In this document: positions 10,329 through 23,400 of the stretch, piece by piece
Position numbering within the stretch: position 1 is the stretch's first letter
How the letters are laid out: the number at the start of each line of letters is the position of its first letter
Source: Selaginella moellendorffii
Taxonomy: Eukaryota > Streptophyta > Lycopodiopsida > Selaginellales > Selaginellaceae
Direction of reading: 5' to 3'
DNA: 64,000 nucleotides
NCBI RefSeq assembly: GCF_000143415.4
Contig: NW_003314271.1
Span: 1,859,575-1,923,574 of the forward strand
Position numbers and translations under genes: made by a program
Notes under the pieces: model-generated
The model's input: the letters and a program-made list of their open reading frames with translations, nothing else
Told to the model about the DNA's origin: nothing
Database searches by the model: none

Positions 10329-11517
10329 TTACATGCTCCCCTACCTATTCTTAAGGTTCTAGAATAGAAGATATTTGTGCTCTTTTTATAAAAGATCCAG
10401 CAAGGATGGAATTGATTGATGGAAGCTCCCAGTTGGATTGGAGGGGAATTGATTGGCAACAGTGTGTCTTGTGCTGAGAAGAGGAGGCAAGCACCCTGCT
10501 ACACTGGTGGATTGACAGGAGAGCAAACTTTTATCATCATATCATTCAAGCAGAAAGAGCAGCAGAGCAGCTGGTCAGGTCAGACCATCTGTCCCCAAGA
10601 AATATCTTCAGCAGAGAAAAGAGTTTAAATAGGAGTTTTGGGCAGGAAATCCTCCTAGCCTGGGAGAAGAGCAGCAGAGCATTTGTTTGACAAAGAAGAT
10701 GAGTGAAGAGAATAACAGAAGACAATGGTGCATGGCAGCAACAATCTTGTGACAGTGCCAAAAACCATTCTATTCCCTTGGAAGCATTGCACATTAATTC
10801 CTTGTGGGTGGGCTGTTGTGGGGTGTGATCTCTCACATTTGAGGGACCACCAGAAATTCTGGCATGGGCTAGCTTGCAGTGCAGCAAAAACATCTCCCAG
10901 CCCTAAAGTTTTTGAGCTCGTGTTTCTTAACAGATGCTAGCTTTCATTCACTCTGCCTCTTTCCTGGGGTTGCTTGTTTCCCCTCAAGTTTTTTTACTGG
11001 CCCTGAATTGATTGATTGATTGATTGATTGTGATGTGTAAAGCTTGCATTGGAGCGATGAAGCACAACATCGCCCACACAAAAAAATGCAAAAGAAAAAT
11101 AAAATAAGAAAAGGTGTTTTTGCATATTCTGGAACTTTCAAAAAGGCTGGGCAATTAGCAGCCGCCATATCTCCATTCTCTGCCACAGCCAAATCTCTTG
11201 CCGGTCGCCGTTCGAGCAAAATAGAAACATGTGATGCAAGCGATGCAAAAGAAATTACGAACTAAAACGATTTTAAAACTCGGAAAAGAGAGAGAGAGAG
11301 AGAGAGAGAAAAAGATTGTTTGGACATGTGAGTGACACGATCATGAATCGTCCGTGCAGTATACGATTATGAAGTTGAAATTAGGCACACACATCCATCC
11401 CAAGTTCTTCGTGTTCTAGGTAGAGAGAGAGATGCTAGTGAGATAGCATACCTAGTTCTTTCAAATAGTTTTCTTTTTTTCTGTGTTGATCGTCCTGTTC
11501 ATCCAAGGGCAGAAGAG
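10329..11517. other. Intergenic, no gene supported
   Basis: Balanced base composition, with several open frames of 60-115 codons on both strands but no splice-consistent or recognisable protein. Holds an (ATTG)n-type tetranucleotide run at about 11007-11031 and a (GA)n run at about 11287-11309. The last 100 bases are probably the leader and promoter of the PES-like gene that starts at 11518. Confidence 0.6.
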
Positions 11518-12151
11518 ATGGCTGGAGCGATTCCAATGCCGGGAGTAAATCTCAGTGGCAGCTCCAGATCTCGTTTTGGTGCCAAGCTCTTCACCCGCGG
11601 GATCGTCAAGGCGGCTATGGTGACCGACACAAAGCCCAACATCACCGACGAATTCGACAGTCCACACGACAAGAAGAAGCTCAAGATCAATGGCAATGGC
11701 AGCTTCCGCGAGAGAATTCCCGGCAAGAGCAGGATCCCGCCTCCAAATTCCTCCTGGGACGAACGAAAAGAGGAAGAAAAAGAGGAGGAAGAAGAAAAAG
11801 TTCCCACAAGCATCCACGACTACATGGAGCAGTCACTGGAGCTGATTAAATGCGCCGATGGCGGCCCTCCTCGCTGGTTCTGTCCTCTCAATTCGCCATC
11901 GCCATCTTCTTCTTCTTCGTCGTCCTCCAAGATTTTGGCAGATTCTTCTCCACTGCTGCTCTTCGTTCCAGGTACTACTTGCTCAGATTTTTAACGGAAT
12001 GAGAGGCTGTACTTTCATTCCGTTTAAAAACTGGTTCCTTGACTGACTTTGGTTTCTAGCGTTGTGATTCCAGGCATGGATGGCACTGGCCTTGGTCTCA
12101 TCCTCCATCACGAAACACTAGCACCGTATGTCTCTCTTGATCCATAAACCA

Positions 12152-12195
<44 letters not shown>

Positions 12196-14625
12196 GCTCG
12201 ATCATCTGAGAAAAAACTTCTCTTTGAATTCCAGGCTGTTTGAGGTGAGATGCCTCCACATTCCAGTCATGGACCGCACTCCCTTCGAAGGTAGAAACTT
12301 TTTTTCTTCTTTGCTTTCGAAGCTTTTTTCTACTTTTTGTCTTTTGACGCTTGAAAAATGTTCATATTTTCCTTGAACTTTAGGTTGCCTTTGGTTTCGT
12401 TTTTTCCAGGACTGCTGGAGCTAGTGGAAGGCGCAGTCAAGGCGGAGCACGGACTCCATCCAGGCAGGCCCATTTTTCTCGTGGGTGATTCGTTTGGAGC
12501 TACATTGGCGTTGGCGGTGGCTGCACGGAATCCTTCGCTCGATCTCGTCCTCATCCTTGTCAACCCTGGTAAGACAAGTTTAAAGAAAAAACCAGTTGTT
12601 TTTTTCCTTCCTTTGAATCGATCTTTTTCCTTTTTTTCGTTCCAGCCACCTCCATTCAAAGATCTCCGCTTCAACCTCTATTTCCAGTCTTGGATTTAGT
12701 TCCCGAGGATGCGTTCCACTATGTTCCATACCTCCTCAGCTTCACAATGGGTACGATCCAAGCTTTGTTTTACAAATTAATCTTTTTGTCTCTTTCAGGT
12801 GATCCTGTTCGCATGGCTTCTGCCAAAATCCCAAAAGACTTACAGCAGCCATTTGAAAGATCACAGAAAGTTGCCGACTCTTTGGTCGATATGCTTCCAA
12901 CACTACCGGTGAGTTCCTCCTCGAAAGTTTGTGGACCTTCGCGAGTTTGATTTTGATATTTTCTCTTGCGAATGCAAGGGCTTGGGCCGAATAATTCCCA
13001 AGAGCTCGCTCGGCTGGAAGCTAAAACTCATCCGGGCGGGGGCCTTGTACGCAAACTCGAGGCTGCATGCCGTCAAGGCGGAAGTTTTGGTTCTCGCAAG
13101 GTTTGGTTTAATCAAGTTGACGTTTTCTTTTATATATCCTCCTTTTTTTTTTCTGTAGCATGAAAGACCAGATGCTGCCAAGCGCTGAGGAAGCGAAGCG
13201 ATTGAAAGCTGCTCTAAAGAATTGTAAAGTCCGAATTTTCAAAGACAGCGGCCACACGCTACTTCTGGTTTGTCCCGTTTGTTTTCTAACACTTTTCGTG
13301 CTTTGAAACTGATAGAGCTTGACAGGAAGATGGTCCCAGCTTGGCTACCACCATAAAATCCGCGCTGATGTATAGAAGATCAAAAGAGCGAGACGTTGTC
13401 AAAGACTACGTTTTGCCTACCAAAGAGGAGTTTCATCGACAATATGAAAGCACAAGGTAGTAGCAAATCACTAGTAGCTGTGAATGCTGATTGATCGTTT
13501 CTTTTTTTCTCTACTTTCTCTTGCTCTTTTTTCTTTCTTTCTTTCTTTTTTCGCAGGACTCTTCGCCACCTTGTGAGCCCCGTGTTCTTGTCAACTGATA
13601 AAAACGGCCAAGTAATCAAAGACCTGTCCGCTATACCCGACGAGGAGCCACTTCTTTTCGTAGGCAACCATATGCTCATGGGGCTGGAGCTCTCACTCAT
13701 CGTCGGGGAGATTTACAAACAAAAGAAGCTGCTCGCCCGAGGCCTGGCACATCCTTTGCTCTTCTCCCACAGGTTCCACTCCGAGTACTCGGACCAAGGC
13801 TTCATCGATCAGATCGGTCTCTTTGGTGCCACACCCGTCACTGGAAAGAATTTTTACAAGCTTCTATCCAGTAAACACTCGGTTCTTCTCTATCCGGGTG
13901 GTGCTCGCGAGGCTTTGCATAGAAGGGTATGGTATTTATCTCTTCTTTTCTTTGTCAACTTACCATCTGGATTTTTTTCCCAGGGAGAGGAATACAAGCT
14001 CTTTTGGCCAGAACAGTCCGAGTTTGTCAGAATGGCTGCTCGTTTCGGTGCCACCATAATTCCTTTCAGCTGCGTTGGCGAAGACGACATGGTTGAGGTA
14101 ATTAAGTCCATGCAATCGCATGCTCAAAGTTAAGTGTGATTCATCTCGTTTTCCAGCTCGTGATGGACTACGATGACATAAGGAGCAATTTCTTCTTGAA
14201 AGATCGGCTAGTACTCACAACGGACTCCAACCTAAGGTAGGAAAAGATGGTCTTTTTCACGTTAACATTCTTGTTCTTCCAGGTCTAAATCAGCTGGCGA
14301 AGTAGCAAACCAGCCTCTCTACCTTCCAGTTTTCGCTCCCAAAGTTCCTGGCCGATTCTACTGCTTGTTTGGAGCTCCAATCTCCACTGCTGGTAAGATC
14401 CAACGAAACTTTCGCTTCTTCCTTTCTAATGCTCGAGTTCTTCCAGGGATCCAAGAGCGAAAACACGCAGATTCTCTCTACCTCAAAGTAAAAACCCAGG
14501 TGGAGTTGGGGATCTCCTACTTGCTCCAAAAGCGAGGCCAGGATCCATACAGAAGCGCTCTCCCGCGCCTCGTATACGAGGCGTCGTGGGGAGGAACGAA
14601 GCAAGGTCCGACGTTCGATCCCTGA
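11518..14625 (+). CDS. PES: Phytyl ester synthase-like plastid acyltransferase (PES1/PES2 family)
   Basis: Fourteen exons: 11518-11971, 12074-12125, 12235-12290, 12410-12568, 12646-12750, 12799-12908, 12979-13100, 13159-13267, 13326-13456, 13557-13926, 13984-14097, 14157-14236, 14283-14392, 14447-14625; total 2151 bases, 716 residues. The N-terminal 130 residues are Ser/Lys/Glu-rich and may include a plastid transit peptide. An alpha/beta-hydrolase half follows with the nucleophile elbow GDSFGA (Ser near residue 215) and a late His in SGHTLLLED. The second half is an LPLAT/DGAT-like acyltransferase: NHMLMGLEL near residue 470, then YPGGAREALHRRGEEYKLFW. This two-part layout and length match Arabidopsis PES1/PES2, plastoglobule enzymes that esterify phytol and diacylglycerol during stress and senescence; the function here is inferred from homology. 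The second intron holds a long (CT)n run (about 12159-12191). Confidence 0.93.
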
Positions 14626-15831
14626 CCATGACACAACATAATTTTTACAAGAGGTAAAAGTGTAAAGGGAAAATTCTTTTCTTTGTAGAGAATCTTATCC
14701 AGATAGCCACGTGTCTGGCCACGGTCGGCGAGAATCTAGGGCCCCTCTTCCGCTTCCGACGCGTGTACGTCCACGTGTCAGATAGGCATTAAAGTTAGGG
14801 CTGTTTTGGTTCCTTGTTCGTTTTGGCGCGCGCCGCTCCAGTGCTGTCGATTTCCAACACAGTGAAAGCAGCGAGAGATGGTTTTTTGGCGCGTGATGGA
14901 AGTGATTGTCAACAGCTAGAGACAGTGACGAGTGTGAGTGATTCCAGTGTTTGCTTGTACACTCCATCCAAAGAGGGCCCTTTTTGTGTGGAGTAGGAAC
15001 TAGTGTTGGGTTTAAGGCAAAAACAAACAAGCGCTACAAGGACGATCAAAGTACTCGCGCCCATCTTCGTCAACTTGATTGCTTCCAACAAAAACCCCAG
15101 AGAGAAAAGAAAGAAAAAAAGATCTATAAATTCATTGCAAAGGAACCGAATCAAAGCCGTGCTCATAACTTTGAGCTCTGGCAGCCATGGCGCCAGTGTT
15201 TGCATTACAAAGTACTTCACTTCCCAGCAGAACCGAAAAGAAAAAACTATATAGATGATACGAAGGATTCAAGCACACTTGGCATCACTCCAAAGTCGTC
15301 CATATCTCCATCAGCTCTAGCGTCGCTCACACACAAAGTGAGTGAGAAGATCTCGACTGGTTTGTACCGGAGCTATGGCGACGCGAGCGATTTTTTAAAG
15401 CCCGCTGCCTCTAGAGGAACAGACAGCAGAGGCTTAAAACGAATCTCACCGTATAGTGAAGAACACTGGCAAGAACACCACCTCGAAATGGAACTGATAA
15501 CGACGCTCTTGTATTTCAGAGAAAGGAGGATGTCTCCGCACTATCCAAATTCACATCAAATGGCTCTCTTTCACACTGCTAGCTACGTAAAATAGTGTAC
15601 ACCTTAGACAAACATAAGAAAAAAAAGACCAGCTCATAAACCAAAGAGTGACAAGAAAAAAGAAAAGCAGAAAAAAAGGGAAAAAAAAATTACAGCGGGG
15701 ACGGATACCGATTTTTCACACTGACCATCTCTATCGTCTCTGTCTGTGTGATCCGCATGAAAAAACTGTCTGAAGAAAAGCCAAGCATGAGAGAGCTAGA
15801 AAGCAAAAAAGCAAAAAGAAGAAAAAAACCT
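14626..15831. other. Intergenic between two convergent genes
   Basis: Lies between the ends of the PES-like gene (plus) and the zinc-finger gene (minus), so it should hold both 3' UTRs. A 214-codon open frame at 14951-15595 (plus) has no ATG near its start and no recognisable domain. Two CACGTG cores occur at about 14708-14713 and 14772-14777; the first sits in a wider dyad. Confidence 0.5.
14700..14782. promoter_or_regulatory. Pair of G-box (CACGTG) elements
   Basis: GCCACGTGTC and TCCACGTGTC occur about 64 bases apart. The first is centred in a dyad, CCAGA to TCTGG. G-boxes bind bZIP and bHLH factors in plants. The position downstream of two converging genes is odd for a promoter, so function is doubtful. 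Confidence 0.3.
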
Positions 15832-17085
15832 CTAGAGATGTAGCGAGAGATCGAGCGGCGACGACTCCTCCCATTGGAGTCCCGGGTTCTGGACAACACA
15901 TCTTTGGAAACTTCCCGAATTGCTGGCAGCGGCGGCAGTAGCGGCCGCGTGAAGAACTTGGTCTGCGGTGCTGCTGGGAAGGAAGTGAAAACTCCCCGGC
16001 CATCTCTTGCTGCTGCTCATCGCATCATCGAATCCGAAACCAGCGGCACCGCCACCCCCGGACATATCGTTGAACTTGGCACCCACGCCTCGTCCAAACT
16101 TTCCAATCATCTCGGGTGCAACGCACTTCCCCACCCCCGGCTGCGTCGAGATGAAAGGCTTGGACCAGCCATGGTGTCCCTGCGGGAGCTGCGACGTAGA
16201 GCTGGCGTTGGTGACGCTGAGACCGTTTCCAACGCTGGTTTGAATGGCGGAAGCGTCCGAGAGAACGCCTTGTGGAGAGGTCTTGTGGTTGCCGGAGTGA
16301 GCTTGCAAGCATAGCGATCGACTCAAAGTCACTCCACTGGAAGAAACTCCTCCTCCTCCGCCTCCTCCTCCAGCTCCTCCTCCTCCTCCTCCTCCTCCTC
16401 CTCCTCCTCCGTGACCAAAGTGGTGATGGTGCAAAGCTCCAAAGTTTGGCTGGCCGAGGCCCGTGAACCTGCCGGTTATGGTGCTCGACGCAGCCGCCGC
16501 TGCTGCCGCCGCCGCCGCCGCCGCCGTGCCACACCGCTGGATCCTCCGTGCCGCGGTGCGCTCCCGCTTGTGCGCGTTCTGGTGGCCGCCGAGAGCTTGC
16601 GAGCTCGGGAACTTCCGCTGGCAGTAAGTGCAGGCGAATTGCCTGGGCTCCGACCCCTGCACGCCGCTGCCGGCGCCATCGAGCATGGTGGTGGTCGACG
16701 GAGGAGGCGTCGCTGTTCCTCCCCCGCCCCCTCGATCCGAGCTAGAGCTTGGAGAGACCCACTCGCTCGCCTTGAGCTCGTTGTCCCCGACTATCTCGTC
16801 GCTGTGATCTTCGTCAAGGGGACTGCCTTCCTCCATCAAGCTTTGCTGCTGCTGGAACATGTTGTACCCCACGGACGATCGATCGACCGAAAGGAAGTTA
16901 CTCGAGCTCTGCTGCTGCTGCTGCTGTTGTTGTTGATGGTGGTGGAAGTGCTGTAGTTGCTGCTGTTGCTCGTCGCTGCTGCTGCTCCTCCTAAACACTG
17001 TTACTGTCGATGCCATTGCTCCGTCCGAGTCGCCTGTTCTCAAGCTCAAATCCAACGAGAACTGCTTTGACGATTCTTCGTCCAT
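15832..17085 (-). CDS. C2H2 zinc-finger protein with two EAR-type motifs
   Basis: Intronless frame of 417 residues starting MDEESSKQ. One plant-type C2H2 finger lies at about residues 150-172: C152, C155, H168 and H172 with the plant-specific QALGGH signature. EAR-like repressor motifs stand at both ends, LDLSLR (11-16) and LDLSLHL (411-417, the very C-terminus). Single-finger proteins of this kind (C1-1i class, as in GIS, ZFP and KNUCKLES) are nuclear regulators, often repressors of trichome or organ development genes; the target here is unknown. Long homopolymer tracts are striking: Gln (about 50-59), Ala (about 188-200) and two Gly runs (about 225-250), encoded by CAG, GCC and GGA/GGC repeats. 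Three opposite-strand open frames here are shadows of these repeats. Confidence 0.93.
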   Translation of the reverse strand: MDEESSKQFSLDLSLRTGDSDGAMASTVTVFRRSSSSDEQQQQLQHFHHHQQQQQQQQQSSSNFLSVDRSSVGYNMFQQQQSLMEEGSPLDEDHSDEIVGDNELKASEWVSPSSSSDRGGGGGTATPPPSTTTMLDGAGSGVQGSEPRQFACTYCQRKFPSSQALGGHQNAHKRERTAARRIQRCGTAAAAAAAAAAAASSTITGRFTGLGQPNFGALHHHHFGHGGGGGGGGGGGGAGGGGGGGGVSSSGVTLSRSLCLQAHSGNHKTSPQGVLSDASAIQTSVGNGLSVTNASSTSQLPQGHHGWSKPFISTQPGVGKCVAPEMIGKFGRGVGAKFNDMSGGGGAAGFGFDDAMSSSKRWPGSFHFLPSSTADQVLHAAATAAAASNSGSFQRCVVQNPGLQWEESSPLDLSLHL

Positions 17086-18200
17086 TGCCTCTTGTTTCTT
17101 CCTTCCTCTGGAAATGGATTCTCTTGGCTCTTCACGCCTGTAACAACCAAATGGATCTTCATCATGTCAGTAAAACCAACACAATAAAACTTTTTTTTAA
17201 AAAAAAGAAAGACAAATTAAAATGACCACAGACTGTTGAATAAAAATGAAAAGGAAAAAATAAAAATAGCTCTCTCTCACTTTTTTTTTTTTTTTTGCTT
17301 TCACACTTCACACCAGATCGCTTGCATGCTAGCAAGCTAGAAATCTTTCTAGAATGTGGCGAGGACTAGACGAGCGAGAAAAGCTCTATCATCTTTCACA
17401 CTTTCCTATAAGCAACTACTCTCTCACACTCACACTCGCTCCAAGATTTGGGGCTTTTCCCGGAATTGCGAGAGGCATCCACATCTTCTAGCACTACCAA
17501 ATTGGGGGAACCAGCATTTAGATTCACGAACCGAATGCAAGCAAGAAAGCATCAAAAGAACAGAGAGAGCGCGAGCGAGAGAGAGAGAGATCGATAGGAA
17601 AGGAAGAACACCCACCGAGCTAGAGCTGGAGTGATCTAAGCCGCCGGCGCTGGCGCCGCGCATCCCCCACCCCTCCTCTCCAATCCGCTGCATCCGCTAG
17701 GGCGCCGGGGAGGAGAAAATCCGCGCCTTGCGAATCGCGACTCTAGATCACGGGAGGCCTGCGCGAGAAAACTCGGATCCCTAAAACCAATCCGACAATG
17801 CTTGGAAGCTCTGCGGGTGTAAGTGTGTGTGTGTCGTGACGGAAGAAAAGCCCCTCTCCTTCTCTTTTACTAAGTACCGAAGTACTTATCACCAAGTTGA
17901 TCCATATTATTTTACCTTGCAAGATAAAATTTCGAAGTTTAAACTCCGTCGTTGTCCGCGGTAAATGCACGCCTTCCGTACCGCTCCAATTTTTTTTTTT
18001 TTTTTTTTCTTGCACTGTCGCTTTTGGTGACCAAAAAACTGACTCGGCCAAGGCGAATATTCGGGCACCTGTCGATAGCAAACTCTGGAACATCATACGG
18101 TCGATTTTAATCAAAGTGGTCTTATGCCTCCAGGTGGGCGCCAAAAGACCTCAAAAGCATGTATTATTATTAATCAGCCTCCATTTGTTTTATTATTATT
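17086..18200 (-). promoter_or_regulatory. Leader and upstream region of the zinc-finger gene
   Basis: On the minus strand a good acceptor (TTGTTACAG) lies near 17139, about 50 bases before the start codon, and a possible donor (GTGGGT) near 17618, so a spliced 5' leader of the zinc-finger mRNA is plausible. A poly-T run is at 17281-17296, a (GA)n run at about 17561-17592, and another poly-T at 17991-18008. I see no separate gene; the short open frames look random. Confidence 0.4.
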
Positions 18201-19739
18201 CTTCGTTTGAAGGGGTAAAAAAGTAAGCGCTTTTGGACTTGCAGTGTTCTCTTTTTCGAGGATTCCTGAGATGCCTTCGCCTCGCACTTACCGCGAAAAT
18301 GGTGGGGCTTGTGCTGCGTCAACTTTATAAAGGCGGAGAGGTTCTCTCGTTCAAGCTTCCAGTCCACATTCCTGTTAAGGAGTTTCTTCCTCTATTATAT
18401 ACAAATCTTGACCCATGGAAGTGCGAAAAGGTGGCGGCTTCGTGCATGCACACTGCCCTAAAGCTAGAAAACAAGAAAACAAAGTGGCTTTGGGGAGGAG
18501 GAACTTGGTTGGGGTGGAACATGTCATGATCCTTTTAAACTAATCATTTTTTAGGTGTTTTTGCTCAGTTTGTACACAAAGACTATCTGGCCGCACATGT
18601 TACTAGATTGGTGTTTGAGCGTATCTTTTGCTGGCTTTGAATTTGAAAAGGTCGCCCTGGGGATTATCATGTTGTTTGATACAATCCACGAGAACCCAAA
18701 GCAATGATCACGATGAGACAAGATTTATATCAGTAACGAATCGAAACTCATTTTCTATGCGATCAATGTTGTACGTAGTGTCTCGTTCTTGCGGGGCTCC
18801 TCCTGGCTGGATCGATCGAATCAACCGGAATCTCGGATGTTTCAAGCCCGGTCTTTTGGATCGAGGCGATTTCTTGTTTTATAAGCTGTAATCCCCTGCT
18901 GCTTGCTTGCTCGACTTCGTGGCTTCATTCATGCACCAAAGAAAAACGAGCTCACGCATCATCAGTACTTTGAAGATTCCCTCCGTGCTTATCTATAGCT
19001 TAACCTTAAAAAGCAGTATAGTTGATTTAATCGTCCTACGTACACTTGCGGGACAAAGTCGCTCGTCCTTTTAGAAAAGGAGTTCTTCTCGTGACATTGA
19101 CAAGAGTTTTCGAGGAAAACAACACGCGAAGCCGCGACTTAAAGCAATATTCTATCGCTGATCCATTTGATTTTGACGAACACAAACAAAACGGAAGGAT
19201 TCAAAGTGAGACAATGAGATCTCCTGCAGAGATCCCCCTTGCAACTAAAGGTGTCGCAAAATCTTAAAAAAGGAATTTTTAAGTTTTAGAAAAAGGAAGA
19301 AGGAAACACTAGCCTTGTTTCGTTTCTCGTGTGAAGTACGCAACAAAGTTGCGCCAACTTTTCCTTGTTCCCATGACGCCCATGCTACGTCACGTCCATT
19401 GGAGCAATAAAAACTACATACTTGCATGGTTCTACAACATAGGCATAAAAAGGAATGTAGGAGCTAGTATGTTGAAAGGAAAAAGCCTAATCTATACCGT
19501 ACGATTGGTCCAAACGTTCTCGACGGTGGAGATTGGCCGAGATTGAAGATTATCTTTCTCTCATGTTGTCTGTTTGGATCCAATGTATCTTCTCTTGTTT
19601 TCTATTTTGTTTCTTTCATTGTCTCGTGGAAAAGGATATGTAGGATCACTCTCCGAATCAATGCACAAGAGGACAGAATTTGGAGGAAATAGCCCCTGGT
19701 GTTGTTTGCTTCGCGAGAAAGACACCCAACTGAAAACCA

Positions 19740-19755
19740 CCACACGCACAGAGAA

Positions 19756-19788
<33 letters not shown>

Positions 19789-19794
19789 ATACGC
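19740..19794. repeat. Compound (CA)n(GA)n microsatellite
   Basis: Consecutive CACACACACACA and GAGAGAGAGAGAGAG runs between 19740 and 19794. Confidence 0.9.
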
Positions 19795-20422
19795 AAGATG
19801 AAGTATCTTGTATCATCTCTATCGATCGATCGCTATCGCAGCACAGTAAAAGGTGGCAGTATAGAAAAGAAAAACAAAGTCTAGCTTATAGTAAACGATC
19901 CAGGGTCCGTGAACTGGGAGCTCGCCAGGCAGCACTCATTTCAACAGCGACAGTTAGCAACGACCCCACAAAAACACCATCACTGTGGAGTGGGGTACTT
20001 TCTCTCGGATTTTAGGGCTATGTCAGCGTCGTACGGGCGCCCCCAGACAATCCGTACGCGACTATGTGTGCATGCACGCACGAACACCACGAAACGCATT
20101 CATCTCTGTGCGTTGTTTTTGTGTGCTTTTCTCGTTTCTACATTTATTTTGTGAACATTTCTGGATCCGTGTTGAATGAATCCATCCATTCCGCCGCTGC
20201 TGGCCGCGCTTCCGTCCGCTTTGTCTTTTAATTCACAGATTTCTGGAGCTGGATGAAGAGTAGGGAAGAGAGGAAGCATCTTTTTTTGTGGCCTGGAGGA
20301 GCAATCGCTTTCCGGAACCTTGAATGTGTTCTTGGCTGATCGGGTGTCGTATGGATGGTCTACACTTAGCTACGCTCTACGAATTCTTACACACACAAGT
20401 ATAGCAGCAGTGCTATGCCAAC

Positions 20423-20423
20423 T

Positions 20424-20457
<34 letters not shown>

Positions 20458-20462
20458 GAAGA
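20423..20462. repeat. (CAG)n trinucleotide repeat
   Basis: About eight perfect CAG units followed by GAAGCAGAAGAAGG. It is open in several frames (Ser, Gln or Ala runs), but no surrounding coding sequence can be supported. Confidence 0.9.
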
Positions 20463-23400
20463 AGGCCCGGCTACAGGACATCTTATGAGTCGTATAATGG
20501 TACTCTCTCTGATAGGAAAAAGGAAAAAGAAATAAATGAATTTATTATTAAGTTTTGTAACCATCCATTCATTCATTTGTTTGTGGGAAGAAGTTATCTA
20601 GAACAAGTTCTACTTGTTGGAATCCACGATTTGTCCAATCCAATAGTGTAGCTCGATTCTTTACTACTGGCGATTCCTAGTGTCCAACACTTTTTTTCCC
20701 TTATATTTTTTTATCGCGGGCGAACATCAAAGATCCGTCTTTCTTGTCTTGTCTCCTGGAGGCTGGAGCTGCGAGGACCTTTATCGGAAAAGAAAAGGAC
20801 AGCCTTTTGTAAGTATATAGACAATTCTTGTGTCTTTAGAAGTAGTGCACACAGCTTTGGGTTGGACATTTCAACCAAAGCTTCACAGCTGTTGCGGTTT
20901 GATATCTTAGTAGTATTTTAGAATCCATTCAAAGCCTGCCAGATCGTTGTGAAGCTATACATGCTGGATAGAAAGGTGTGTTGCAGCAACTTGGAATTTG
21001 ACACCTCCATGAAACCACAGCTCGTTTCCATCCAATCCCTTGAAACTTCATGACGTTACTTATTCTAGTACATATATAAATATATATGTTCTGTTCTTGG
21101 TAGCTTCTTGTAAATTCACTGCTACTTTCTTGCATTTTATATATAGGTGTTTCTATCGAGAAATTTCTTGCTAGCAGATCAATGACCCATTCGATCTCCC
21201 CAACCAACAACAAAACAAAGCTAAAAAAGAGAGGAAAACTGAGGAGTCTGTACCTTCCAAGCTTGAGGACATTTGTGTTAGATCTTAAAGAAGTAGCACA
21301 GAAGAAGGGAAAGAAGAGTTGCCCGACTTTTTGGAAAGTTTCATGTCTCGCCGGTTGTCATATATTAATGACACTTCACAACACTTTGTTGGCTAGAAAT
21401 GTTTTTTTTCCCATTGGATTGTTTGTTCATGCGAAGTGGACCCTGACTCTAGTTGGCTGCTAGCTAAGACGAAAGTATCATCATCACTGCTGGTCGAGAA
21501 GAAAATCTTTGGGAAATCGCCTACATAGTTCCTCATGGGCCCAAATATATTTCCTAGTTCTGCTTTCAAGCGAAACTCTTTATATATCTTCCAGCAATGA
21601 ATTCTATGGGACATAAAATTAGCAGCTTGCCTTTCTATCTTGTTTTGAGACACGTAGCCGCACGAAAGAAAAGACGAGAGATTTCCAGCTGGATGAGATT
21701 GTCCACGCAAACTTTGTTCAAGCTGTATGGCTGCTAATTAGAGAGCATATCACAAGCTCTTGGCAAATGCAGCACGAAGAAAGAGCCTTCTTTCAGCTAG
21801 AATTTGTAATATAGCATTTTCTAAAGAGAAAGAATAAAGTCTCCACCACATTCCATATTTTCAGGCATGCATGCCTGAAAAACTTTTGGAAAATAGAGAG
21901 GATCTAGCAGCAAGAGGAATACTCACGGCAATAAAGAAGATCCAGCAGCAAAAGAGAGAATGAATATGAGATGAGAGAGAAAGGTAGATTAGAGTGTCAT
22001 GCTTTTTAGTTGTGCACATGGATAAAAGCCTGTAATTGAAATATGAACCTTTGTAGCATTGTTATATGTCCTTGATCACCTTCCCTTCCCTCAAATATTA
22101 AATCTAGAAATTAAAATGGCAACCTGTACAAAATAGGTTGGCTGTTAGGGCTCTGGTTTTTACGCTTTTTTAACGGTTTAGATTCCAATTTTGGATGGTA
22201 TTTGGAACATATAGAGTGGATCGAATCAAAAGCTCGAGGGGAAGGCATCTAGTCCCCTAGTTTGTGGCCTCCCGGCTAGTTTGATTACTTCCAAAACAGT
22301 GAACTCTATATCTTTCACATGATTTTGCCTATTTTTTGCAAACCATATGTTAGCAACATTCCTAAACTACGTTAACCTCCAATGCATTCCATTTTCCCAA
22401 GAGCAACTTGGAGGCCAACTTGGCTTTGCTCCAGGCTTTTTCAATCTTAAGCTCTCTAATCCTGCTCTAGAGTGATGGCAATCAGTGAAAGGAGAATGCC
22501 AAGGGGAATCGTCAAGAGCATTGAAAACGTAGATGAGTTCTAAGAAATATTTTCATTTTCATTGATTTCCTTAAAATTGAAGGACTATAAACAATTCTAG
22601 GATTGCATGGCAATCTCATATAACTAGACTTTGCCATTATAAATGCTTAATAGTGAATATTTTTATTCTAGGAATTTTCTAGAATTTTAGTAATAAGAAT
22701 ACTATTCATCTTTAAATTTCAGTTTAAATTTCATTAAACACCTCTAATGAATTTAAAATATTTTAAGTTTAAATTCATATTACCATCAGAGAGGCTAGAA
22801 ATTATAAGCTCAAATATATAGCGGTATGAGCTCAACACACGGCTAGTGTGCTTTAATGATACCAGGCATGATATGGATGATCTGTTGCGGGAGCCACTGT
22901 GTACTCACTAGTATGACTTTGTGTGGTCTTCGACAATAGTTTATATACCAGGGATAAGCTTGTCACCGTTCTACTTGTCCAATGCGAATGGGTATGAAGA
23001 TGATTTTTCAAGATTTCTCATGAAAGTCTGAATGTGTTGTTGCAGCAGACTTTGTTGATCAACACAAGTTTCCAAGGAGGAGGCTTCTGCATGAATAAGG
23101 CAATGTGTGATTGGAACCAATCTAGTTGCAAGCTTGGGGATTAGAAGCATGGACACATTCTGTTTTCTTTCCCTTAGGGAAAGAAAATTACCTGGTTCTC
23201 CAAGAGGCCAACGAGATCGAATTGCAGACATAGCATGTGGAAAGCCAAGGCATCTTCCACCTGGCCAGCGTTGCATAAGAGGCAAAGTCGTAGATACATG
23301 GGAAGTCTTAGGCATTTCCCCATTGAACGGAGATAAGGGAGCTTCAATTTCAAGGAAAATGAGGAAAGAGTAGGTAAGCAATGCATCCTCTATTTCCCAA

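Noticed and set aside
14547-14625. tRNA-like sequence with a B-box (GTTCGATCC) and a strong palindrome
   Set aside because: It falls exactly on the last coding exon of the PES-like gene (LPRLVYEASWGG ... PTFDP), a conserved protein end; no full cloverleaf can be drawn.
14951-15595. 214-codon open frame on the plus strand
   Set aside because: It starts at a TTG with no nearby ATG, has no recognisable domain, overlaps equal-size frames on the other strand and lies between two convergent gene ends.
16025-16956. Long open frames antisense to the zinc-finger gene
   Set aside because: They arise from GC-rich trinucleotide repeats and have only Arg/Leu-rich low-complexity products.
20852-20882. 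Short hairpin (AGCTTTGG/CCAAAGCT) as a miRNA candidate
   Set aside because: The stem is only about 11-12 bases with a 7-base loop, too short for a plant miRNA precursor.
22971-23381. 136-codon minus-strand frame as a possible PPR fragment
   Set aside because: Only weak PPR-like spelling in another frame, no motif series, and competing frames on both strands.
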